DNA of 64,000 nt from Cordilura impudica (GCA_963682025.1 OY821519.1:111465764-111529763), one strand, 5' to 3'. Counted from the first letter of the stretch, positions 11,234-23,592 are shown. Notes: generated by a model not told the origin, from the letters alone. Numbers and translations: made by a program.

Positions 11234-11421
11234 AAAACATTTTATTTTTAAATCAGCGTACCCTTTGCATTTCGCGATTATTTGGTTTTTTGCGTTGTAG
11301 ATTACAGTTACAACTTATTTTCAACAACAACATTTTATATTTAAATCAGCGTAGCCTTTGCATTTCGCGATTACTTGTTTTTTTGCGTTGTAGATTACAG
11401 TTACAACTCAATTACAGTTTA
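11234..11421 (+). repeat. 93-bp tandem duplication in hAT 5' region
   Basis: Two neighbouring near-identical units, each containing AATCAGCGTA, CTTTGCATTTCGCGATTA and GCGTTGTAGATTACAGTTAC. The AATCAGCGTA landmark recurs at 11251 and 11344, a 93-bp period. A frame that stays open through both units (11224-11535) is a consequence of the period being a multiple of three. It is not taken as a gene. Confidence 0.75.
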
Positions 11422-11639
11422 CAAATATTTCAGTCCGTAAAATTATTAAGTTCTCAGTTTAAAAAATTATTACAAGTTGTAGTTTTCAAAATTATTGATA
11501 GTTTATTAACTCCGATATATATATTATACAGGTAATTTTAAGTACTAACTCGAATTTAATAATAGGTTTTTGTAATATACAATACTAAACAAATTTTAAC
11601 ACCAGTCACAGTTGCGATAAGAAAAAATTATACCCAAAA

Positions 11640-13442
11640 ATGTCATCTTCTCAAGTTTGGGAATATTTTACGAAAATTCTGGCTTCTAATAGTGCTAACA
11701 ATAAAGCCAAATGTAAAAAATGCGGAACAGAAGTTAACAATTCTAAGGGATCTACATCTGCATTGATCAATCATATGCGGTGGGTTCATAAGATTGCTTG
11801 TAAGAGAACGCACGATTCAGATTCAAATGCTTCAACAAGTACTAGCTCACAGCATAAAACAATAGTTAATTTTATGAAAAAAATAACTTTTGGGGAAATT
11901 GTTGACGAGTTTCATTCGGCAGGCAATTCATGCTCAGGGCTACAAAATGCCAAAAAGCGAAAATGGTACAATGGCACTTATTCATGCTGAATTTCAAATA
12001 AAGAAAAACATATATATCAACTACTTTGATGAAGCTATAAAGAAAGGTCAGAAATTCAGCATCACTTTGGATGAATGGGTAAGTTCACGACAACATCGAT
12101 ACATGAATATCAATGTACATGATAAAACGGGAAAAGTATTTAATCTTGGATTGATAAGAATTATTGGATCGTGCAACGCAAGAAAAATTCTGTCAATTGT
12201 CACCGATCATCTTAAAATTTTTCATCTGTCTTTTGAAAACGACGTTGTGGCTACTACCAACGACGGAGCCAGTGTCATGGTGAAATACGGAAGAGAATCT
12301 CCAGCAGAAGTACAATTGTGTTTAAACCATGGTCTTCATATAGCCGTTTGTAATACATTTTATTTAAGAAAACGCATAAATGATGACCAAAATACCAGTT
12401 CTGAAGATGAAGCCATTGGTAATAATGACGAAGACGAGTTTGAAGACGATTTTTCATTGTCTGCTGAATATGAGGAAAGCGAAGCCGAAAGGGGGTTACC
12501 GAGATATTTAAAATAGCTGAGATACTAAACAAAGTACGGGTTATAGTAAAATTTTTCAAATGATCGACTGTTCGCAACGATATCTTGCAAGCAAAAGTTC
12601 GTATTGAGCTTGAGCATGAACTCCAACTGGTATTGGACGTTAAACATAGATGGAATTCAATCTATCCTATGCTGGAAAAGTTTTTGAAGCTTCAGAAACC
12701 TATTGTGGAAGCATTGACAGAATTAAACGCCACAAATTTAATCATTGGTCTCAATTTAGACGTAACTAAAGGGTTGTGCTCTATTTTGAAACCATTAGAA
12801 CTCACTGTGCTTGCATTAAGTAGGAAAGACGCCAATTTAATTACTGCCAAAGGTGCAATTAATTTTTTGTTGAAAAAGCTTGATGGAATCGAAATTCAAG
12901 AAAAAACTCTTGTCGAAGCAATACCTGAAATTAACGAAATGAAAGAAAATATCAAGACGCGATTATGTTCTCGAGAGAATTCAGATCTTAACTCATTGTT
13001 ATCCTGTCTTCTGCAGCAAAAATTACCAACAAAAGAAAATTTAAATTTCGGTACGCGTTTATTTAATCGGCTGTACCCTAATTTATCAACATCCGCGGTA
13101 TCTGATGATGAAGAGAGCTTCATCGACTCAAATGATGTTTCTGTTCATTGTGATACTATCTCTTTAGAATACGAAATGAACGCTTGTATAAATAATGCAT
13201 CCAAAGAGGGTGGAGTACAAGAGACCCCATATAAATCTCTCAAAGAAGAATTTGCTATATATAAGAAAACTGGCAAAAGAACTCAAACTATACAATAATT
13301 ATATGATGCAGTTTTAACAGTACGTCCAACATCCACCGAATCTGAACGAGTATTTTCCGTTTCAGCGAATTTCACACGGAAATTGAGATCTCGCCTTAGT
13401 GATAATTCCATTAATTGTTTGGTATTTTTAAAATATTATTGA
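11640..13442 (+). pseudogene. hAT transposase with BED finger
   Basis: Transposase of the hAT at 11035-13752. The ATG at 11640 starts a BED zinc finger (KCKKCGTEV, then HMRWVH, residues about 25-60). A frameshift near 11930 leads to FSITLDEWVSS (12052-12084), carrying the first catalytic Asp. TTNDGASVMVKYGR (from about 12250) has the second, followed by CLNHGLHIAV. After an acidic linker a frameshift near 12490 and a TGA near 12560 precede DVKHRWNSIYPMLEKF (about 12637-12684) and the helical insertion domain. A TAA at 13296-13298 interrupts just before the C-terminal dimerisation block TSTESERVFSVS, which ends at the TGA 13440-13442. All major domains remain, so only four or so lesions separate it from an open frame. 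A hAT fragment of the same lineage lies at 3533-4222. Confidence 0.85.
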
Positions 13443-13854
13443 ATTAATAGTAGTAATAATTAAACATTTAATACAACCTATAATCATTTTTGTTTGACAA
13501 TTTAATAACTTTTTTATCTTTTTTTGTATTGAATTATTTTTTTAATTGATTTTTATAATATAAATAAATGTAATTAAAAAGTTAAATGGTATATAAGTTA
13601 TTATTATTAAATGTACCTTATTATAGCATAGATTTTCTTCTTTAAGCGAACTAATTATATTGAAAACCGTAACCGAAACAGGAAACGCGGTTTTCAAAAA
13701 TTTAAAACCGGAAACCGCGGTTTCAAAAAATCCGGTTATTTTGCAAACTCTATGTATTAGGACTTACGAAAAAATAAACAATTCAAATCAAATCCAGAAA
13801 TAAAAATTACGCTCTAAACAATTTATGTCTGCATATTAAATGGTTTGACAAATT

Positions 13855-16296
13855 ATGTATTAATTTGTACTCAATTGATGGTTTTGATATCGTGCACTGT
13901 TGTAGAGCAGATGGTTATGGAGGAACCGCAATATATATAAACAAGAGTCTAAGATACAGAGTTCTAGCTAATAAGGATGAAATTAAAATAAATAATAAAC
14001 CTTTAATAGTAACATCGGTTTATAGATCCCAAAAGTGCTTACGACAAAGTTTTTTAACTAAATTAGAAAATTTGTTAATGGATACTCTAGATTCTCCATG
14101 TATGATTATTGTTGATATCAACGTTAATTGGTTGGACAGAAATAGCCGATTTTTAAAGGACATATTTTCTGAATTTAATTTCGGTACATGTCATGAGCTA
14201 ATTACCAGGCCTGAAAGTAAATCTTGTATTGATTGCGTGTTCAGTAATTTCTCAAATAGTTTTTCAGTTAGGTCGATTAAGAATACGATTTCAGATCATA
14301 ATTTTATATTCTGTGAAATGAAGTCTGATTGTTGTTACAATGAAATTATTGTAAAAACAAAACAATCGATCGATTACGATCGATGAAAAATTGAGTAGAT
14401 CAATTTTGAATACTGCCTCTGATCATTGTGAAACATTTATACAAACTTTTTCATTAGCGACAATAGAAAGTTCTAACACCACCACAAAACAAATTGATAT
14501 ACGGCAAAAAATGAGCCCATGGATGTACGAAGAACTTGTTTCCTTAATAAACTATAAGCAGAAGTTTTTTAAAGCAAGAAGAAAGAATAAACAAAACAAA
14601 AATATTATAGAGCGTCTGAAGCGAATAAGAAAGCTAATAAAATTATGTAACAAAGACTTGAGCAATAATTATTATAGTTAACGTATAAGAATATGCAATG
14701 GTGACGCTAGAAAAACATGGTATTTTCTGAAAAAACAACTAGGAAAGAAGTTTAAACCGTCCTCAGAGTTGTTTGATATTGATAATACTTATTTAACGTG
14801 GGATGAAGAAAATGCATCAGCATTTAACAATTAATTTTTCAATTCAGTTAGGAATCTACGATATAGTTTTTCCCATGGTCAGAATGAAAATATAAATATG
14901 TTTGGTACATTAAGTCCAGATACCAGCCGATTTATTTTAGAACCAATAGCGATAGGGAAAATTGATACTATTCTAAATAACTTAAAAATGACTAGCCCTG
15001 GTTGCGACAATATAACACCTAAAATGTTGTTGGTGAGGAAACCATATGCTACAGAGATATTAACATAAATATTTAACAAAATCATTGAGAATGGTGAATA
15101 TCCTGATGTATAAAAAGTTCACAAAATAACACCCATTCCAAAATGTAAGCAAACAGATATAATTGTGAATTATCTTTCTATTACAGACAAGATTTTTGAA
15201 AAAATTATACTTGAACAGCTTACGAGGTACTTGGATGAAAACAATATTTTATTCGACCGGTAATATGGAATCAGAAAAGGCATGGGAACTGGAGAAATGT
15301 GATGAGTTAGATAAAGGATACAGAGGAGTGACTGGAGCGTTTTTCGATTTATCGAAAGCCTTCGATTTAGTTGATCATGATATTTTAATTACAAAACTAA
15401 ATTTAATTGGGTTTTCACCAGGAACAACTGCTCTTTTTAAAGATTACTTAAATAATAGAAGGCAATTTGGAAATTCAAAATGTACCGAGCTTGGAGTTTT
15501 CTGCGGTGTCCCGCAAGTCAGTGTTCTTGGCCCACTATTGTTTATCATTTTTATTAATGATATTAAAAATATAAATATTAAAGAAAAGCTTTTTCTGTAT
15601 GCTGATGATGTTTGTATTCTTTATAACTACAAATACCAGAAAGTACTGCAAACAGAAATGGAATATGATGCCTCAATTCTATGTGAGTATCTTAGATTTA
15701 GTAGATTAATCTTCAATGCTAAAAAAAAACAAATTTATAAGGTTTAAACCTTATACTTCGAGAAATGACGAATGTATGAGTATACATGTTGATGGAAATT
15801 TGACTGAAGAAATGCAAGTAAGATGTTGCTATATCAAGTTTTAGTTCATTAACACCTGACATATCTTCCAATGACATACGGATGTAAAACGGGATCAATT
15901 ATGAAATCTTTGCAATCGGCATAGAACAAGGCACTGAAAATTGTTTTTGATCTTTCATTACGATTTTCAACCACTGATTTATTCAAAAATTATGCCAAAA
16001 CGATACTCCCAATACGTGGACTTGTAAAGCAGCAGTTGTTGATTTATGTCTTCAAGTCTATTAATGGTATTGGATTTAATACCATACGATTTACTCCAAA
16101 TATGTTACTTTCGCATAGAAATACAAGGCAAACGATGGATTTATGTGTAGTAAGATGTAGCCTTGAATTAACCAAGCAACGTATAAGATTTGTAGGCGCA
16201 GTTGAGTACAATCACCTACCAGATAACTTGAAAAGCATTTCAGTTTTGTCTACTTTTAAAAATAGCTTAAAACTATTTTTTTTTTCAAAATTTTGA
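13855..16296 (+). pseudogene. Non-LTR retrotransposon (CR1/Jockey-type), EN and RT, degraded
   Basis: Relic of a LINE polyprotein that nicks target DNA and reverse-transcribes its RNA. The 5' part is missing: the sequence starts within the endonuclease (GYGGTAIYIN, about 13915-13945, then MIIVDINVNWLD where GDFN is usual). SDHNFIFCEM near 14305 ends the endonuclease. RT motifs follow: FFDLSKAFDLVDHD at about 15340, GVPQVSVLGPLLF near 15510 (Gly of PQGS changed to Val), and YADD at 15598-15609. The C-terminal domain (16036-16294) has YNHLPDNLKS and ends in FFSKF and TGA. Several stops and frameshifts lie at 14385, 14680, 15065 and 15745. It is a different family from the LINE pair at 34628-42470. 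Confidence 0.82.
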
Positions 16297-16559
16297 AATT
16301 CTTCTTACAAATTGAAACAAAGTCCTAATAATGTAACATAATTATCTATTTTTTTTGTATAGTAAAATAATGTATATTTTTTTTTTATTATTTGTCGCCT
16401 ACCAACTTCTTTAAAGTTATATTTGGAACAAAATTGCTTTAAAAAAAATATTTTATTCTGGGTTCTAGTATTTTGGCATACATACTATATATATCTATAT
16501 TATAACAGCATGACAGACATAGTATAACTAATTTCGTAACTCGTTACGAGGAAACCAAC

Positions 16560-17275
16560 ATTTTACTTTGCTAGTTGGGGAAAGGTACTGTTTCTTTATT
16601 TCTTTAACAAAAACTATTTTTTAAGAAAAGGTTCTTATGTAGGAAAAGATATTTTTTTAGCAACTTTACTTTTTTACGAAAAGGTGATTATTTCGGGGAA
16701 ATAATAAGATAAAGTACTTTTTAAGCAAAGGTATTTTCTCCAGAAAATGTACTTTGCAAGAAAGCACCCTTTCTTAATAAATTGAAAAATTTTAAAACGA
16801 TGTACTTTTTGATAGAAGATATATATTTAAATAGTACTTTTTAAGAAAATTTTCATTTTAAAGAGACATTCGTTTTTAGGAAAATATATATTTTAAGGAA
16901 AAGTACTTTGAGAAAGGTACTCTTTCAGAAAAGGCATTTTTTTTTTTAATTTTTTTTTTAAAAAGTTATTTTTTTAAGAAAATTTTATATATTAAGAAAA
17001 GGTATCTTTTAAAGAAAACGTATTTTTTAAATAAAGTTATATTTGTAAGAAAAGCTACTTTTATAAGAAAATGTACTATTTTAAGAAATTGTATATATAT
17101 TATAAGAAAAATTACTTTTTTTAAGAAGGGTACATCTTCGAGAAAATATACTCTCTTAAGAAATGGTAAAACTTGAAGAAAAATTACTTTCCAGAGAAAC
17201 TAAATATTTAAGAAGAAGCACTTTTTAAGCAAATTTACTTGTCTAAAAAAATGTACTTTTTTAAGGAAAGGTACA
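16560..17275 (+). repeat. Degenerate AAGAAAAGGTACTTTTT-type array, locus 1
   Basis: About 700 bp of diverged units of roughly 18-35 bp built on TTTTTAAGAAAAGGTACTTT. The unit core AAGAAAAGTACTTTT is nearly its own reverse complement. A shorter array of the same motif is at 21610-21790. No gene. Confidence 0.7.
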
Positions 17276-17559
17276 CCAACGAAGTTTTGGCTTTAACTGC
17301 CCGATCAGTCGTGTCCAGGGTCTACTTAAGGACCCCCAAAACTTGTGTAATGATAAAGCATTGATTCAGGCTTCTTGAGATTTAATTACAACTATTTATC
17401 TTTTAAGAATATAAATAATTCAAAATATTGGCAGTAATCCTACGTCTCCACTCAGTTCCATCTCGGTTTATGGTAATCGGCTAGCAAAAGTTCGAAGCGA
17501 TTAAATGGGGATCGGAAAATGTTAAGAGTTGGTAAATATCAGGAACTATTCATCATCGC

Positions 17560-18195
17560 AATACCAAGATAATCGCAGGACGAGTTTTCATTGCAAAGAT
17601 TATAGGCGGGAACGACAAAGATTTGCGTTTAACACGTACAAAGTCAAAGAAAGACTTGGAGTTATTAGCAAAGTTTGATTTTAAGTTATCCAAATACCTC
17701 GCATAATAACTGTTTTTCAGAAAATTATACTCAGCGCGAGCGAACATATAGTTAGCATAATCTAAAACTGCGTATCCTTTAAAAAGGCGAGATTTTCCGT
17801 TTTTTAGCCTCAACAATTCCTTCGAACTCCACGGAGGACCAGTATGCTAAAAGTTCTGATGGAAAAGAGGAATGCACTTTGAAAAACAATCGTTTAAAAT
17901 ATCATAAAATTTTAACAAAAGAATGTTCATGATGCAAGTGTTAAGGAGCCGATTATCAACCGAAAATAACAAGTCAATTTCATAAAGCAGTTTATCCAAT
18001 TTATCATAATCACTTCTTTTAAAACAAAATGATTAACTCTTCACAGTATTCAGCTCCTTTGTAGGCTGTTCCAAGTCAACATCTAGAACTATACCAAGAG
18101 TAGGATGATATCGATCCTCAGGTAGGGATATTGGGTCAATGCAACTCACTACAAAACTTTCAACATTATCCATAAAAACTAGATCCAACATTTTT
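17560..18195 (-). pseudogene. LINE endonuclease to pre-RT fragment
   Basis: Read right to left: DNVESFVVSCIDPISLPEDR from about 18180, then YHPTLGIVLDVD (end of an endonuclease domain). Next come FKRSDYDKLDKLLYEID and, after a stop, a basic helical stretch KELLRLKNGKSRLFKGY with FARAEYNFLKNSYYARY. These are typical of the segment between endonuclease and reverse transcriptase in insect LINEs. Neither RT core nor catalytic endonuclease residues are present. It lies downstream, on the same strand, of the Jockey-like RT at 18900-20430. The domain order is wrong for one element, so I treat them as separate. Confidence 0.65.
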
Positions 18196-18474
18196 ATGTG
18201 TAAACATCTGTGCGCTCAATGGGGTAAAAATATATTTCACAATACAATCACAAAAACAGCGTAAGGGAAAAACGGTGTGAGGTATATGTAAGTGTATTGG
18301 TGCAGAGATTATGATTTAAATTTATTTAGCTGATTCAACAACCAACAGAATGCGCCATGAATGTATAGCAAACAACTGCGACCATCAAGTATAACAACCA
18401 TAGCAGTTGCTTGCTATAAATAGATGGCGCTTACTGTTTGATTTTAATTGATGTGTAAATAGATGTTTACACAT
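18196..18474. mobile_element. 279-bp MITE (family R4) with 14-bp inverted repeats
   Basis: Bounded by ATGTGTAAACATCT (18196-18209) and its exact inverse AGATGTTTACACAT (18461-18474). Internal landmarks are TTCACAATACAATCACAAA, ACAGCGTAAGG and AGATGGCGCTT. Parts recur at 49846-49971 and 50233-51074. No coding potential and no clear target duplication. Confidence 0.72.
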
Positions 18475-18899
18475 CTCCCCTGGGTTCAGACTCACATAGT
18501 TTTTTTTTGTTCGAGTTTGTCTGAAATACTCCCAGATCAGATATACTCTCTATAAGTGTATCATAAAAGCCGTGGATGGAATAAACAATAAGGAATCAGA
18601 CGAATTACAAGTGAGTCACAATGATCCAGACAATTACATGCATAGAAAATCGCATTAAAACTGAGGATCATTTACAGTATTCAAAGATCAAGGGGGAATA
18701 TAGGAATTGGTGATGTAGGTAGTTATACGCAGGAAAATAGCTTTAATACATATGAACTCAATATTAGTATCAATACCATCAAATTTAACAAAACTTGAGG
18801 TAAACTTATGCCGTTTTCTTTTCTGACAAAAAATGTCGCATTTTATTTGCACTTTTTTCAAAAAGTGTATTTTTTTATATATTCTGGAGTCTGCATCAT
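18475..18899. other. No feature recognised
   Basis: AT-rich sequence between the MITE and the Jockey-like relic. I see no gene or repeat in it. Confidence 0.5.
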
Positions 18900-20430
18900 C
18901 ATCCGAGTTAGACATAATATTCAGGGGCAAGTTTTCTTCAGTTTGCCACCAATTTCAGTGTCATCTTCATCTTCGGTGCTTTCATCTTCAAACTGCATAA
19001 TTTTAGAACTCCACCAACAAACCTCCGCAAGCAATGCATCTAATTTCGTAGGAGTTTTAAGAAGGAACCGTGTACAGCGAGATGAGATAGACCAATTAAT
19101 ATTGTTTTCAGATTCAAAAATGTCTTTTAAAAGGCTGTTGTCGTGGAAGTAAAAGTTTTTCTACAAATTGCCTTGTTAAAGAAAGCACATATGTGCAAAA
19201 TGGAATCACGGATGATCGGGTGTATATTTTTGTGTTTGGGAAACACTTCCTGTAAGTTGAAAAATTCATACCAATGTATTTTTTGATTAACTTCCTCTTA
19301 AATAACTCAATTTCTTTGGCTAATAGAAACTTTCTATATGAGGAGTTTCGTATCTTTATGAAGTTATCTGCTATTAATCAAATTGGAGAACATGCCAGAG
19401 ATTCTCCTAACACGTTGGTTAACAGTATCCTTCCATGTGCATTGAATTTCAACAGCTTGCCAAATCTTATTTTCAAATATTTAAAGGTATTTTTGTAGGG
19501 AATTTCCGTACCATCTAGGTATAGTTTTAAGCTTTTGCTCCATGGCACTACGGATCTTAAACACTTGCCAAATACATTTATGATACATATTGCTTCCGAT
19601 TTTGTAGCATTTATGAGTATTCGTTGATGATTTGAAGATGTGATGTACCTCTTCCTAGCGCTTGAGCAGGAGAACAATGATGGGAAAATATAAAGCAGTC
19701 ATCTGCATTTAAAATAACTGCCAAATTAGTCGTTTCGTGTGGGGAATCGTAAAAGAAAATATTAAATAGAATTGGGGCTAATACGCTACCCAGTGGAATA
19801 CACTTTTTCACATCTCCATACTCAGAACAGGAGTTATTAATTTGGATGCTAAATTTTTGTTGAAGAAAATAACTTTGGCGTATTTTAAGCAAGAATATTT
19901 CAACACCAGTGTCTACAAGTTTGTATAAGACACCTTTATGGCAAATGCTTTTTGGATATCTACCGATACCGTAACGGTGTAGTTCTGAATCCCTAGATTT
20001 GCTGTCATGTCACTGCACTGTTGAATGGGATTGCATAAACCCAAATTGGAAGCAAGATAAAGGGTTAAATATGAAGTCATCAACAAGTGTTTTCTTTAGA
20101 ATATGTTCAAAAGATTTTCCAGCATTGGAAAGTAGTGACCTCCATTCTTATTTTTAATTGGTAAGATTTTTGCTTGCTTCCACTCTGTAGGAAAATAGCC
20201 ATTATTAACAGAATTATTGCATGTAATTCCATCAAAACCTGCTGCTTACTATAACCTTAATAGTACCAACATTAATGAAATGGTAAGTATCATCATTTTC
20301 TATTGAATTAAATATATTACCGAAGGTGCAGATGACTTTCAAAATATTTGTAGTGATGTTCGAAACATGTTCAGAGAAGTCATCAACGAGATTTAACCCG
20401 AAATATTTCGCACAATTCATCATCATCTCT
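18900..20430 (-). pseudogene. Jockey-like LINE reverse transcriptase, heavily degraded
   Basis: Read right to left. Around 20160-20120 is a WKQAKILPIKN segment (finger region of RT), near 19960 VSVDIQKAFA (RT motif with Asp), at about 19805-19770 PLGSVLAPILFN (PQGSVLSPILFN in active elements), and near 19700 LNADD in place of YADD. Then follow a KSEAICIINVFGKC-type thumb segment and TFKYLKIRFG. The C-terminal tail reads HPIIRDSILHI near 19220. Stops and frameshifts are frequent. The Tyr-to-Asn change at the catalytic box would by itself disable the enzyme. Confidence 0.7.
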
Positions 20431-21609
20431 TATCGTTACATTACTATGTATTATTCTTATTATTCTTTCTGTACAGAAAGAATTATTTTTACCAATAACT
20501 TCATAGATCTTCTTAAATGCTGGCTGTATAGTTATAAGCTCTTTAATTATAATTTTTAGAAGGTGAAATTGCTTGGAACTGCGCCTGTTACCATTTCTAT
20601 GAAAAAAGTTCTTAAACTTTTTTGCCGTCTGTGCTTTACTTTGAGAAGTTTTTTTTATTTTTTCAGATATATAGATTCGGGTAATTCCATATGTAACGGA
20701 ATGACATTTTAAGTTGTAAAATTGAACTTAAGGCTATTCCGCAGAGCTATTTTCAATTGGAAATTCATTCTTCAGTTTGAAAGTGATTGTTAATGATTAA
20801 GAGATTTAAAAAAAAACTCAGAAACATTTTTTTCACTATTTTATTCTTTTATTTTTGAGTAATTTCTCATTGTGTGACGGAATAACATTGTTGCTACCAT
20901 GACTCTGTCCTGGTATTAAAAACTGGGAGCTTTTGTGAATTAAGAAGCTAATTATTTTTTAAACTAATTCATATTTTGCATATGATATATAAGCAATATA
21001 AAATTATAATTTAGAGCAACTTACCTGTAATAGTGTCGAAGTTATTAACTGTCATTTGGCGTGACGGAATGACGGTGACGGAATGACTAAAGTTTCTTAA
21101 ACATATATTAAAAGAAAATTGAGTAAACAAATAAATTTTATAATTGTTTTATTATCTAGAATACTTGTAAGAAATTACATTATGTAACTCGGAACATATT
21201 TTAATATATTTTTAAACTTACTTCATATAAATTTTGTTCATAAAAGTTGAAATTTTTATGGAATTGCCCATCTTATTTTTCTTTTCTATCTTTTTTGAAT
21301 GTGAGATGGAGACTCTGTATAATATTGTTGTAAATTAATTTTTGAGTTGATTTCCCAAGTTTCTATTTACAGGTGGCATTAAGCTTAACGTAGAAAATGG
21401 TCCCAGTTGGTACTTTTAAATGAAGTAAATAAACGGGAGCTTCGTAAAATAAAATAAAATATATTGAGCTGAAGATCAGCTCTGATTGGAAAGTGACCTG
21501 AGAATGAAGCAAGACTGCAGATTTTGTAGCTTGATACATCATTGTTCAAAAAATCACCGCCGATTAGAAAACGATAGTCTTATCACATCTAAGGTGTTGT
21601 TTTGGAGCC
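20431..21609. other. AT-rich stretch with repeated GACGGAATGAC motif
   Basis: No gene recognised. GTAACGGAATGAC (about 20693), GTGACGGAATAAC (about 20876) and a doubled GTGACGGAATGAC (about 21060-21085) are spread over about 390 bp. A 22-bp perfect palindrome centred on TTCTGTACAGAA lies at 20462-20483. Confidence 0.5.
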
Positions 21610-21790
21610 AGAAGCTATTCTTTAAAAAAAATGTACTAAATAAATTGTTAGGAAAAAGTACTTTTTAAGAATATGTACTTTTTTAAGAATATTTGCTTTT
21701 TAACAAAAGCAAAGTTTTTAAGAAAAGGTTTTTTTAAAGAAAAGTTAATGTATTAAGAAAATTTGCTTTTTTTAAGAAAAGGTATATAAA
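21610..21790 (+). repeat. AAGAAAAGGTACTTTTT-type array, locus 2
   Basis: Short array of the motif seen at 16560-17275, including AAAAAGTACTTTTTAAGAA and AAGAAAAGGTATATA. It is about 4.3 kb from the first array. Confidence 0.65.
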
Positions 21791-22911
21791 TCATACAATG
21801 ATACACAGTCCACCAGTGGTGAGCGTACTTATGAGTTAATAACAAAATTTCACTTGTAATTTTTGTGTCCATCTCTAATTCTTAGCACCACATACCAGAA
21901 AGTTTCTACGATTATATGGTTTATTCGTTCTCCTTACTTTCCTTTACTGTTTATGTGGGCGTCTTTATGTTGATTTTTTTTTTGTTTTTGTTTTTTAATG
22001 AACCTTTTTGACTTTTTGTGCGCTGTTCACCATTAACAAATTAGTGTTTGGTAACATCTTTTCACATGAAATTCTACTTTGTTCTGATAATGTTTAGCAT
22101 AATGTTTGAAAAAATAATACAAAACTTGTTTATATCTCTATAACATGCGATCTTATTTCCACTGAAGTTTTTTTGCTATTGAAAAAAGGAGTTGGAAATC
22201 AAATGGGTATATATTAAAGTTTTGCTGTGCAAAACAAAAGGGATATAAATTTTTATATTAAAACAGAAATGCAATTAAAATATTTACTTTAAAACATTGT
22301 ATCTTTAAAATAGAAAAATTATACAAGAATTTCTACTATGAATGATTTAAAACGGCAAAAGGGTTGTTCTTACGAAGGATTTTTTTTTTAACATTAGAGC
22401 AGGGTTCTCAAGTCAGTAATATTTCTTTACAAATGGATATATTAATGCAACAATTAATGAATATTATCAATAGAAATTTTAGTTTAATTTTTATTGAACA
22501 CCAGCTTAAAAAGTATTATAACTAATTTCCAAGGATTATTATTTTCATTATATATAACAAATCTGCATTAACTACTTCCGGCAATGTTTACTAATAGGCT
22601 GTAACCAAAAATGGCACAAAAAAATACAATAGTGTATTGGTTTTAAAGAACATACGTAAAAAATTGGTTTACTTTTTAGTAAGTGTTTCGCTTTATAACA
22701 AAAAAAATAGTTTAAAAAATTTAATATCATGTTTTAAAGACAGCCAACATTCATATCACAAGGAGGCTAGGATAGAGAATTTGATTCCAACGAAACAGGA
22801 TCGGGTTAATTGATAGATCGGCATCAGCTCAAACAAATAGGTAAGGTTCTTTACAACAAGCTAAAGCTTTTGCAATAAGCTCTGTTATATGATTACCGTC
22901 TTATGTATGTG
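21791..22911. other. No gene recognised
   Basis: AT-rich sequence with homopolymer A and T runs. I found no frame with recognisable motifs and no repeat shared with the rest of the window. Confidence 0.5.
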
Positions 22912-23592
22912 ATACGATACCCTACACCATGCGTTTAGAAACCCTATCTTTTAGGCTCAACTAACTGGATATAGAAAATTAGCATAAACCAAATTTGAGT
23001 GAAATTTTTATTAATTTTTTTGGCTGCAGATATGAAAAAGTTCATATCAGATAATATATTTTTATGGTGACTAAGTTGAAAAACGGACCGATTCCGACCT
23101 TTTTTGGTAGAGTCACTTATATTTTTAAAAAATATATACAAACCAAATTTAAGAAAAATCTGTGCAATATTTTTGTTTTTTGATAGATTAAAGTGAAAAT
23201 CGGGAAGCAGCTCTTTATGGGGCTATGGCAAAGAATTGTCATACGGGGTTTATTTTTGGACAACTGATAAATGGATATTGTAAACACACACAAACCCAAT
23301 TTGACCAAGATTTTTATAATAGTTTGGATTTTATGGCAATTTAAGTCGATTTCATAGGGGTCATTTTTATGGGGACTAGGTCTGAACATATACCGAAATT
23401 CACCAATTTTAACAGCGTTTATCCTATGACCGACATATTTGCGACCTGTCATATTTGCGACCTGTAGTTTGATTACGAGGTTTACATTGACACACAGACG
23501 GACAGACGGCCGGACGGACGGAAAGTGATTCTGGGTCGATCGGTATAATAAAAGATGGGTATAGGTCAAACCTCATAGTGGTATAGGGTATA
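22912..23592 (-). mobile_element. DINE-like repeat type 1, truncated
   Basis: Matches the 8681-9474 copy from TACGATACCC (22913) to GTGGTATAGGGTATAA (23592). The terminal palindrome is missing on the left. Internal losses remove the segment after (GGAC)n and the TATTTTTGGTTGTTACAAAC part. A 15-bp local duplication of CATATTTGCGACCTGT occurs near 23430-23462. Confidence 0.78.

Larger units (their letters stand above)
11035..13752 (+). mobile_element. hAT DNA transposon with 8-bp target duplication
   Basis: A 2718-bp element with terminal inverted repeats TAGAGTTTGCA (11035-11045) and TGCAAACTCTA (13742-13752). It is flanked by the direct repeat TGTATTAG at 11027-11034 and 13753-13760, the 8-bp duplication typical of hAT. 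Inside each end are repeats built on ACCGTAACCGAAA (about 11055-11115 and 13662-13735), plausible transposase-binding subterminal repeats. The right end also holds AAACCGCGGTTT. The ends look intact while the protein frame is not. Confidence 0.92.

Noticed and set aside
11224..11535. 103-codon frame before the hAT transposase
   Set aside because: Generated by the 93-bp tandem duplication, whose period is divisible by three; the residues are simply repeated.
17560..20430. Treating the minus-strand endonuclease piece and Jockey-like RT as one LINE
   Set aside because: On the minus strand the RT precedes the endonuclease piece, the reverse of LINE order.
20462..20483. 22-bp perfect palindrome as a possible terminator or operator
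   Set aside because: Isolated in intergenic AT-rich DNA of a eukaryote with no neighbouring gene.
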